Shown here piece by piece: positions 15,608 to 24,268 of a stretch of DNA of 64,000 nt. The stretch comes from Eukaryota sp. TZLM1-RC (Eukaryota > Metamonada: BaSk clade), in assembly GCA_040285825.1 (NCBI GenBank), contig JAUPSS010000006.1, positions 620,001 to 684,000 of the forward strand. Direction: 5' to 3'. The translations under genes and the position numbers were made by a program. Under the pieces are notes generated by a model that was given only the letters and a program-made list of their open reading frames with translations, was not told the DNA's origin and ran no database searches. Position 1 is the first letter of the stretch. Every line of letters begins with the position of its first letter.

Positions 15608-18163
15608 TTATTCCATTAATTGAGCCAGAACTGCTTTGACTTTTCTTAACTTTTCAGACTCATTACTTTTAGCATTAACTCTTCTCTCAAACTCACTTGT
15701 CAACTTTTTTAAATTAGCCTGTTGTTTTGAAAGCTCAGAGTTATATAGTCGTTGGAATTCCAGCGACTTTTTATCGAGCTTACCAATCTCTCGGACAGCA
15801 TATTCTTCAATCTTATCCTGTCTTTCGGCAACAGTTTTTAACTGGGTTTGAGTTTTTGAAAGAATCTTTGCAATCTCTTCCTTATTGACCTCACGACTTT
15901 CCTCGACAATGCTAGAAATACCCTTGAATTCCTTTTTCAAACCATCAATTTCTTTTTTAAATTTACTTTTTGTTTCAGTAATATCATTTTGAACAGAATT
16001 AATGAGAGTTTTAAACTCGGAAACTTGCTCTTTCTGCTTTTTTTGTGCTTTTTTCTGCAAAACCGACTGCAACCCGCTAATCAAACTGTCAACATCGTCA
16101 TCACCAGTCATCAATGGGGAAAATTGATTGATTGGTTGATTGGAATATTGATTGGAAAAGGTAGGAGCTTCATATGGGGAAAACTCAACATTTGGAGCTT
16201 CATAATCCTCCTCATTATCATTATCTACTGATTTTGTTATAGTCTTATCAATTATACTGGCTAGACTAACAAAATCATCCTTTGGCGCTGAAACCTTGCT
16301 CTTTCTTGGCCTACCTCTTCGTCCCGTGGATTTTGACTTGGCGTTCACCTTAGCGTTAGGGTTAGGGTTAGCTTTTCTTCCCCTTCTAGTTGGTTTACGC
16401 ACAGGGGATGGTGAGGCAGGTAGAGGTTGCATTACTGAGGGTTGGGGTGTATGTAGAGGTGAATGATCTTCTGCTTCTTCATTACCAATAGTTTTGCTAT
16501 CAAAGTTTTTAATAGAAAAATGCGGAGGGGTGGCTGGAATTGCTGAATCAATTCTATTTGAAATCGACAAACCTCTAACTGGTGTCATTTCCTCATTCCA
16601 TTCACTTCTTTCACTGGGGTTAGGGTTAGGGTTGGTGTTAGGGTTGGTGTTAGGGTTAGGGTTGGTGTTAGGGTTAGGAATCGGCGTCTTTTCTTTTTCA
16701 TTTTCGACTTCTTCTTGTCTTTTTGTCTTGGTTGGAGGTTCATTATTATTTTTACTATTTGGTCTTGTCTGCATCACGGAAGCAACACTTGATTTGGAAA
16801 AACCATTGCTAAAAATAGAATAATTCTGTTGTTTAATAGCAGTGATAAATGGCCCAACCCCATTGCGAAACAAAGTCAAATCATCTGAACTTACAAACTT
16901 TACCACAAACTCAGTACCAGCAGTGACAAAATCATCATAAATGCTGTTATTTTGGCTTACTTTTAAAACCTCATTATCCTTTGAAAGAGCTCTAAAGGTG
17001 GATAAACGAACGATGCATTGACGATAAGATATGTGTAATGATTTGATATTGTCATAGCTAATGGTGAGATTGAGAGGTTGGTCGTGAAACTTTGAGTGGG
17101 TTACGTTGTGAAAGAAGACAGAGTGCGGACCAAAATGAGCAACTTCGACTGAAAGTGAATCTTCTCCAAAGGAAACACAATCAATTTTGATTGAAAAAAC
17201 CTTTCTTTTGTGACCTAGATTGGTATTATAATCATTTATAATCTCCACCAAATCACCTTGACCTTTAACTCCTTCCAATTTTGCTTTCAGTTCCTCATTG
17301 ATCCCACCCTTGACCAAATCATTAGCTGAGAGTGCAGGATTCTTGCCTTTGTTCAACCGAAGTATCAGTTCAAAAAGGAAGGCTTGCTGGAGAAAAGAGT
17401 TTGATTCAGGCAGCATTGAAACAAGCTGAGAAACTTTACCCCATTGGGTTAGTTTGTTCCTGGCAGGTGCGCATGATGTTACGAGAACGCAGATGAGCTC
17501 GAGTAATTTCTGGTTGAGTTGGGATAAAGCGACTTTGAATTGGAAGGAGTCATGATCATCCTTGTTGGCGAGGAGGGCATCGAAGGGGTTGATGGAGAGG
17601 TCCAGAATTGCAGGAAAGAATTTGTTTGATATCGAGATTTTTGTTGACCGATTTATTGATAAAGAGACTAGCAAATCTGTTATCAAAAAAGATACATCAA
17701 TGGCCGGAGAATGGGTAGAGGTGTTCTTGAGCTTGGTAAGTGATATCACAATGGTTTCTTCACAGAATGGGAGTAGGGACTCGTCTTGGAGGAACTGTTC
17801 TACCATAGAGTCGTTCTTTGCACGGTCAATCAGCAGCTTGAAGCAATAGATCAAATCGCGGAATGTTTCTAGCTTTTCTGGTTGTGCAGAGTCTTGGAAG
17901 ATGTGGGAGATGAGAACAGTGCCAGAAGAAGAAAAGGCACTTGAGCAGTTTTCACTGAGAGAAGGAAGTGACATGTCGGGGGCTTTCTCTGGGGAACTGA
18001 GGGCTTCATGAAGATCTGAAAGCCTGACAGGTAGAACAGCATCATCGCTGCGGGCGAGAAGTGCCGCAAACTGTGATAAGCAAGACCCTGGAGCATACTG
18101 ATTCCATTGTATTTGGTGGAAGTTGAAGGGATTTTGTGAGAACAGGCAAAATGCATTTTCCAA
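15608..18163 (-). CDS. Helical-repeat/PH-like/AT-hook/coiled-coil protein; candidate meiotic axis (SYCP2-like) protein
   Basis: The open frame of 851 codons begins with TTG at 18163; the first ATG is at 17974 (788 residues), and a small 5' exon is also possible, so the start is uncertain. Numbering here is from 18163. Residues about 25-315 are helical and armadillo-like. About 320-450 is a beta-rich PH-like segment (VFSIKIDCVSF ... LNLTISYDNIKSLHISY). A long disordered, Pro/Ser-rich part holds Asn-Pro repeats (496-516) and two AT-hook-like motifs (RRGRKANP near 594; RRGRPRKSK near 615). Residues about 700-850 form a coiled coil. Armadillo-like plus Spt16M/PH-like plus disordered linker plus C-terminal coiled coil is the layout of SYCP2/Red1/ASY3 chromosome-axis proteins. 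That assignment is inference from architecture only. Confidence 0.7.
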   Translation of the reverse strand: MENAFCLFSQNPFNFHQIQWNQYAPGSCLSQFAALLARSDDAVLPVRLSDLHEALSSPEKAPDMSLPSLSENCSSAFSSSGTVLISHIFQDSAQPEKLETFRDLIYCFKLLIDRAKNDSMVEQFLQDESLLPFCEETIVISLTKLKNTSTHSPAIDVSFLITDLLVSLSINRSTKISISNKFFPAILDLSINPFDALLANKDDHDSFQFKVALSQLNQKLLELICVLVTSCAPARNKLTQWGKVSQLVSMLPESNSFLQQAFLFELILRLNKGKNPALSANDLVKGGINEELKAKLEGVKGQGDLVEIINDYNTNLGHKRKVFSIKIDCVSFGEDSLSVEVAHFGPHSVFFHNVTHSKFHDQPLNLTISYDNIKSLHISYRQCIVRLSTFRALSKDNEVLKVSQNNSIYDDFVTAGTEFVVKFVSSDDLTLFRNGVGPFITAIKQQNYSIFSNGFSKSSVASVMQTRPNSKNNNEPPTKTKRQEEVENEKEKTPIPNPNTNPNPNTNPNTNPNPNPSERSEWNEEMTPVRGLSISNRIDSAIPATPPHFSIKNFDSKTIGNEEAEDHSPLHTPQPSVMQPLPASPSPVRKPTRRGRKANPNPNAKVNAKSKSTGRRGRPRKSKVSAPKDDFVSLASIIDKTITKSVDNDNEEDYEAPNVEFSPYEAPTFSNQYSNQPINQFSPLMTGDDDVDSLISGLQSVLQKKAQKKQKEQVSEFKTLINSVQNDITETKSKFKKEIDGLKKEFKGISSIVEESREVNKEEIAKILSKTQTQLKTVAERQDKIEEYAVREIGKLDKKSLEFQRLYNSELSKQQANLKKLTSEFERRVNAKSNESEKLRKVKAVLAQLME
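16355..16371. repeat. Telomere-like repeat inside coding sequence, short tract
   Basis: GTTAGGGTTAGGGTTAG on the plus strand; on the coding (minus) strand it encodes ANPNPNA next to the first AT-hook of the gene above. Confidence 0.8.
16616..16678. repeat. Telomere-like repeat inside coding sequence, long variant tract
   Basis: About 63 bases of GGGTTA units mixed with GGTGTTA variants. All changes keep the reading frame, and the coding strand encodes an Asn-Pro/Asn-Thr run (residues 496-516). Confidence 0.85.
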
Positions 18164-18185
18164 TCTTGTTCCTTATGCACTTTCT

Positions 18186-18899
18186 ATGGGTGGCTGTAAC
18201 ACCTGTGATAACTTTAGGGACCTGACTGCATGTGACTTTTGTGATATTGTACTGTGTCCTCTCCATGTTACCTCTATTGCTCACGGATCATTTTGTATAT
18301 GCTGTTATAACAAACACATACTCTCTATTCGAGTATCTGATATGTCTCCCCTTTTTCACCGTTTCAGAAATACAAGCAATACTGATTCTCTTTCAAGCAG
18401 GATATCTCAAAACACTGTCAACTTTGATAACAGTACAGCACAATTACTCCGCGGGGAAAGGAAGAAGGTAGACTCCAACACTTGTTCTGGATGTTCCAAG
18501 TCGTTGTCTAGGTTTGCCTTTCTTCAACGACTCACGCCTTGTTTCACCTGTGATGCCGTTGTTTGTGATAATTGTCGCCATCCCGTTCTTCTTTCCCAGT
18601 TTTCAAAGCTGAAACTACCGCAATCAGTTCCCGATGTACAGTATGTTTGCCAACTTTGCCATTATTTGTTCTCCATACGGCTGTCCCTTGCCAGATACTC
18701 TCATTTTGTGGATCTCCATCAATCATTGCTGGATGCTTATGCTGATTCCCTGGATAGTATTGAAAACCTCAATACTTTTAAGAATAAAGTTGTTCACTTT
18801 TTGAGGCAACGGTTTCATGGTTTCTCCAAGGAGATGGTAGTGATTGGAAGGAACGTGAAGCAGTTTTGGATAGAGAAAGTTCGTCAGTTTGATTCATAA
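18186..18899 (+). CDS. Protein with two FYVE-like eight-ligand zinc modules
   Basis: A 237-residue intronless gene; the frame is open upstream but the first ATG is at 18186. Module 1 has ligands C4, C7, C16, C19, C24, H27, C37, C40. Module 2 has C100, C103, C119, C122, C127, C130, C155, C158, the C-x2-C / C-x2-C-x4-C-x2-C / C-x2-C spacing of FYVE/cross-brace fingers. Neither shows the full basic R(R/K)HHCR patch that binds PI3P, so the ligand is open. The C-terminal 70 residues are helical. It is divergent from the axis-like gene; the distance between the two ATGs is 211 bp, so they may share a promoter region. Confidence 0.8.
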   Translation: MGGCNTCDNFRDLTACDFCDIVLCPLHVTSIAHGSFCICCYNKHILSIRVSDMSPLFHRFRNTSNTDSLSSRISQNTVNFDNSTAQLLRGERKKVDSNTCSGCSKSLSRFAFLQRLTPCFTCDAVVCDNCRHPVLLSQFSKLKLPQSVPDVQYVCQLCHYLFSIRLSLARYSHFVDLHQSLLDAYADSLDSIENLNTFKNKVVHFLRQRFHGFSKEMVVIGRNVKQFWIEKVRQFDS

Positions 18900-19332
18900 T
18901 TGTTGTATATTGTTTTCTCTTTTGTATATAAAAATTTAACAAACTATATTTGTTGCTCAATAGCAAAGTGTAGAGCTTTCTCTTATTATTGGCCTACAAT
19001 TTTTGTATATCAGGTATAAAATTAGATAAATTAGATAAACTGAGCTTTAACCGTATTGTTTTTTGGTACATGACTTTTCATCCTATTCAACAAATGAACC
19101 TCGAATAACCTTTCCGATCAATCGGGGCTTGGATCGGCCGACATATTTTGACCAAATTAGTTGATTGTTATACGTGGATTTACTAAATATATTTCACACA
19201 AAATGAATAATTTTTTCAAGTGAATAAGTAGCTTTATTAACTATTTTGCTCAAGGAAAAGAGAGGAAGAACGTAAACTATAAACAATACAATTGATAACA
19301 AAAAATGAATACGGAAGGAAAAAAACAATCAT
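18900..19332. other. Intergenic between the zinc-module gene and the RCC1 pseudogene
   Basis: AT-rich, no gene. It contains the dispersed 29-base block at 19114-19142. Confidence 0.5.
19114..19142 (-). repeat. Dispersed 29-base block related to 983-1011
   Basis: Read on the minus strand it matches 983-1011 of the RCC1-type gene at 26 of 29 positions (GTCGGCCGA ... CCCCGAT-GATCGG). One mismatch lies in the palindromic 12-mer. Confidence 0.7.
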
Positions 19333-21115
19333 TTACAAAACGTCTGCTGGATACTGAATCCACCATGGAAAACAAGATAATTCTACTAAATATTCATTCT
19401 TGATTAGTTCAACAAATTTGACTAAACTAAGATCACTAAGTACAGTTGGCGAAAAAAGAAAACCTGACAGACAGTGTTCATCAGGTCTAGTCAATTGAAT
19501 AAATACCAAAGAAGGAAAGTTATGTTCAGTGAAATTGGTAGGAACTTCTTCATGATTTATCAATTCCTTCAAGTTTGGTAATTGTGTTCCACAAATTGTT
19601 TGCAGACAAATGACTTCCAATCTAACAATGGATTGAGGTAAATGTATTTGCTCTTCTGACGTTTGTTGTGAAAGATGATCAGACATCACCACCAACTCTT
19701 TTAATGATGTAAGATAGCTTAAATCAGTAAACTCAATGCCGCAGTGTTTAACCACTAATTTCACTAGTGAAGTAGGTAATTGTGGTACATTCAATATATT
19801 TTCGTCATCATCAACCTCAAGCTCTAGACACTTGACATTTGGGAAAAATGATAATAACTCTGGATCATAATCAACTCCGTCATAGTAAACATCAAGTTTT
19901 TGAATTCTAGTATTAATTACTTTGGGACAATGATAACCAGTAGATAACCGCAATTGTAATTCACTAATATTTTCATTTAAATTTTAATCTTTAGGATTAT
20001 TTAAACACATCTTGTTTTGAATTGGATGAACATTGAACACTTCTTGAGCAAATTGAGCTACCCTTTTACTAATACCACATTTGGTGTAAAATCTTGCTTT
20101 AACATATGGATGATTACCAAAGTGCTTTTGCAAATAATTCAAATATTCCCAATAAACAAGCTTGACTAGACCACTAATCATTCTATCCACAGGTTGTATT
20201 GGATGACGAAAGCTGCCAAGTATTTCAGACCCAATTACTTTGACAGGTTGTGGTCGATCAATCAAATCACCTGTACCTAATTGACCTTGATAGTTCCTTC
20301 CCCAAGCCCAAACAGTGTTTTTTAGGCAAAAAGTAAGTCATTGCCTACTGCAATACCTTCCATATTAGTTAAAGCTTCAATACATCTTGGTTCATCACTA
20401 TCTTCGTAAAGTTCACTTATGCTACTCAAGTCACCCCAAACAAAAACTTTACCACTATTATCAATGGCAGCATAAGTACCATCATAACCATTAATAAAAA
20501 CAATATTAGTCAACCCTGGAACTTTGGTGGGTTTGTCTTTAAAGGAAACATAATTATTACGCTTGCTGAACCTCCAAACAAAACCATTGACATCAATAAC
20601 AAATAAATAATTAGCATCAAGCAAAAAAAGAACCCTGGGATGGTTCTTTGGTAGATATAAGCTTGGTGACTGGTATCTTGCAAAGTTGCCGAGAAAAGCA
20701 ACATCTAAAGTAGATGAAGAATTGGCCATGTAAATCAACTGAAACAAAAGAGTGACAGTCAACAGAAACAATATTATTTAGTCCTTTAATTAATTCAAAT
20801 GATCCCCAATCTCCTCAATCTCCTTATTTGACAACTTGACCTTCCAGGGTTAAAGCATTAGAACAAAGCACCCAACAATGAACATCCTTAATATTATAAG
20901 GAATGTTTACTTCAGTGATTGGTAGATTGTGACTACTTGATCTATTGATTTGTTAGATCTGTTACCTCCCCAACCATACAACTTACCGTCAGAAGAGAGG
21001 ACAAGGGAGTATTTTTCAATATGTGGATAACCAACATCAGCAGAAATCGCTTGAGTATCATTCAAAGGTAATTTGATTGGTGATTTGATTGATTCAGGTC
21101 CATCATAGAGTACTT
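19333..21115 (-). pseudogene. Decayed paralogue of the RCC1/LRR-like gene
   Basis: On the minus strand, four broken open pieces follow the gene at 642-3002 in order: EVLYDGPESIKSP ... KLYGWG (to about 20930), VDVNG-x-VWRFSK and NSGKVFVWG (20771-20322), IDRPQPVKV-x-GSEILGSFRHP (20265-19984), and the leucine-rich part LPTSLVKL ... SCFPWWIQYPA (19953-19333). Stops and frameshifts separate them and the Ser-rich N-terminus is absent. The 5' end runs directly into reverse-transcriptase sequence at about 21115, so the retroelement fragment replaced or invaded the gene's front. Confidence 0.88.
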
Positions 21116-21755
21116 CAAAAAAGCGACAAAACTCCAAAGAAATTGATGGTGATGTAGATCTCAAAATATGAGTAAATTTTCCAGAATAACAGATTTTTAG
21201 GAAAAAGAATTTCAAATGTTTCTCAATATTTAAATTTTCTATTGATTCTAATTCATTTCCAAATTGAGTAAACAGAGTCGAAGGTTGGCTTTTAACTTCA
21301 TCAATATTTCCGAGATAACAACCCAAAAAACGAAAACCAGACTGATCATAATTGATAAAGGGGACATTGACATCATCAATGAAAAAATCAATTGGTTCAT
21401 GGCCAATAATCAAACATTTGGAGATATTCAATGAGAGACCAATATCTTCATAACGCTACAATATCTATTTCTGGGAATTTTTCTTTCAATTCGCACATTA
21501 ATGGATGAATTGCCAGACAAAAGAAAAAAGGAACAAGTGGGTCACCTTGTTTAACACCTGAAGACGAAAGCAGGTCAAAGTTTTCATCGACCAATGTGGA
21601 TGATTTTCCATAACATGAATAGAAAAAAGGCTCAACTTCAGGAAAATGCTTTTGCAGCAAAGGTAAAATGGAACAACGAGATACAAAATTGAAAGCATTC
21701 TTAAAATCTAAATTGAAGATGTAATTAGAATCACTAGAATTAAAAAACCCATCCG
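21116..21755 (-). pseudogene. Non-LTR reverse transcriptase fragment lacking the catalytic YxDD
   Basis: Minus-strand reading gives NLDFKNAFNFV (RT motif with the first catalytic Asp), then SSGVKQGDPLVPFFF (typical LINE RT block), then almost at once IGLSLNISKC and later FLGCYLGN. Normally a YxDD-containing stretch lies between the GDPL block and the IGL-x-(L/I)-N-x-x-K block; here about 20-40 residues, including YxDD, are missing. A frame change near 21430 separates the two parts. It joins head-to-head with the plus-strand fragment beginning at 21752. Confidence 0.8.
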
Positions 21756-22250
21756 ATACTGTGATTGGATTGATAATTCTGAAGCTATTGTTGACTTTGT
21801 CTCATGTAATGTTGCAAATGATACTTCGGTTCACAGAAGAAAACTTGATCCTGTGAGTGCTCTTGATTTTAAAGCAAAAGAAAAACATAGAAAATATGAT
21901 AAAGATATTGAAGAGGCTAATGCTGATAGAAATACACAGCTGGTTTTTATTGCTTTCGCAGTTTCGATAAATGGAAGATTATCAGATGAAGCAGAAACTT
22001 TTTTGAATGACTTCCACAAAATGGTGCAAGAAAAAACAATGAAAAGATTTGATATTTGTTTATGGCGTTCACGGATTTAATTTGCCATTATTTATAGATT
22101 ACCTCGGTTTTTCAATCGAGTTAGAGAAGCTTTACCTAGACAGCAACCAGATCAAGAGTTTGTAGAATAAATCTGGGTCAATGATAGTCGTCCCATTAGT
22201 TATGATTTAATTTAATCAAGTGTGCAAATTCAATAAATACGATATAATAA
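21752..22250 (+). pseudogene. Non-LTR retroelement C-terminal fragment and 3' end
   Basis: This begins DWIDNSEAIVDFVSC and continues ALDFKAKEKHRKYDK, closely matching residues 277-415 of the ORF at 61992-63239. A stop at 22078 cuts it short. The following bases match the 3' ends at 37800-37860 and 63240-63300 (CGTCCCATTAGTTATGA ... CAATAAATA), which marks the element's shared 3' end; no poly(A) tail is seen. Confidence 0.8.
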
Positions 22251-22316
22251 GTAAAAATTTTAAACCAACAAAAATCAATTCAAGAAATTCCAAACCGATC
22301 TCTTTTTAATTTACAG

Positions 22317-23215
22317 TTTTGCTGTATGAAGCTTCAACAAAAATTGTCAAAGATTTTTGAAAGCTTGGATTTTGATGTTAGACTTGGCTTGGACAAGAAA
22401 AAGAATCCCGCTTTTGCAAATCTTTTACAAGATATGTGTGATAGTACTTCTTCTGCCTTAGTAACAACAATTCTTCAAGTTTATGGTACTCTCTTAACTG
22501 ATTCTGCTTGGACTTTGGATATGAGATTTCGTTCCGTTATCTGGCCTGATAACTTTTCTCATTATTTAATTTGTAATTGTTCTCGAGAAATTACAACTAC
22601 TCATTTTTTAAATTGTAAACATTTTATTACTTTTAAAAGCAAGGTTCACAACACTAGAAGAGACCATTTATATTGCATGTGAAAGCCTCCTACAATGAAT
22701 TTCTTTTTGGAACCTCTGTTGTCTAAAGTGTTTGATACTGAAGAGCATTTTCTTATTACCTAGATTAGATGGAACTTTCATTTTGTTGGATATAATGTAT
22801 GTGGATCCTTGTAATGTCTCAAATGAAAAACTTGCTAATTCTCAAATTCATAATCCTCTTTCAAATCCTGAAAAATTCAAACTCAAAAGATACAATGAAC
22901 CTTTGTCCAAATTGGCCAGTCAACAGCATGCAAAACACAATTTGTATCCATTTGTATTTTCTCTTTTTGGTTCACTTGCACCAACTGCTTTACGTTTTTT
23001 TGGATGATTTTGAATTGATTGTAAAGAGAAGAACTGGGAGAAATTTCAACAGATTGTTTTGGCAAAATAGAATTGTGTTTTCTGTTTTTAAGGGGATGTT
23101 GAAGATGGTTTCTGATGCTTTGCTGTCCCTTGGATCTCACTATGAGAGAGTTGCATCTAGTGTTTTTGGTTTGGGAGAGATGGATTTTTTAGATGTTGAT
23201 TTTTAGGTTTTGAAT
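22317..23215 (+). pseudogene. Non-LTR retroelement fragment, zinc motif and endonuclease-like part
   Basis: The open part 22326-22682 has MRFRSVIWPDNF, the zinc motif CNC ... THFLNC and SKVHNTRRD. After a stop at 22680 the coding continues in shifted frames: FLEPLLSK, then DGTFILLDIMYVDPCN, then L-F-G and a helical tail to about 23205. It is a sister of the copy at 14055 and is degraded by several frameshifts. Confidence 0.72.
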
Positions 23216-24268
23216 AAAATTAAAATTAAAAAAAAATTTCGTGTGGAATAATTAAAATATGGAATCCTTTTCAACTCCTGTTATTTCATATACACCTCTT
23301 TGTGCTTTTGATGAATCAAACTAAGACCTGCTACACCAGGTCACCCCCAGTGGCAATGAACCAGCCAGTAGCTACCCCACTCCGAATTGTCCCTGTTCTC
23401 TTTTAACGAATGAGTGACTCTTCATACGGGATATGTTGAACATCTTCAGCAATTCCCGGTTTCTGTCATTAAACACAATATCAAGAACACCAAGCCATTG
23501 TTTAGGTTCTATATAAAACCGACGAAGTATAATGATTCTTACAAACCGCAAATATTATTGACATCATATCGATGATGTTGATACATTTCATTGTGCTGAT
23601 AGTCTTTTTTGAATAAAATAGATACAGATTTGTTTATTAATAGATAAGGTGAAGAATAGTTTTAACTATCACAAAAGCCTAAAAGATTGAACATTCAACA
23701 GAGTCTCATGATAGGGGAATGTGGCCTTACATCCTAGGAAGAATATAAAGCGGTGTGCAGGGGAGATGGCAAAGCATCAAGAGGTATCACATGTCTTGTC
23801 ACTTTGAGAGAAGAGACATCAACCCCAGAAATAATGTGATCAGTTTTTAAGGCATTGATGTGTTATGGGAATCAGAGCTCCGGGTTCGACGGAAATGTTC
23901 ACCACGGAAACTGAGTTCATCAATGAACACCAATTGCTCGTGGTGAACAATTCCAATGTACTTAGAAAAGAGGTGATCAGTCAAAAAGCCTAAAAGATTG
24001 AAGAAGTTTACTTTGACGATATATCATTATTCCATAAAACTGATTTTGTGGAAGGAATGAACAATTTGATTGGTTAAGTCAAGAAAAACACAATGCTGAG
24101 ACCAGTAAATTGAGATGGGAACAAGATTGAGGAATCCATGTTCTACATTATGTAAGAGGACTTATGTAGACTACATAAGAGTCTTGGGATTTCCTCTTCC
24201 CATTTGATCATCATTCCATTTTTGGATTCACGATCACCCTTATCAACTTATGGCCAATACTCTTCAGA
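23216..24268. other. Intergenic, no gene recognised
   Basis: About 1 kb before the MGN-type gene. A short phrase AAAAGCCTAAAAGATTGA occurs twice (about 23674 and 23986). No coding or RNA gene is supported. Confidence 0.45.

Noticed and set aside
16494-16823. Plus-strand 109-codon frame with a GLGLVLGLVL run
   Set aside because: It is the antisense of the Asn-Pro tract.
17869-18180. Minus-strand 103-codon frame with ATG over the start of the axis-like gene
   Set aside because: It overlaps the long frame almost completely and has no features; kept only as a reason to doubt the exact start of that gene.
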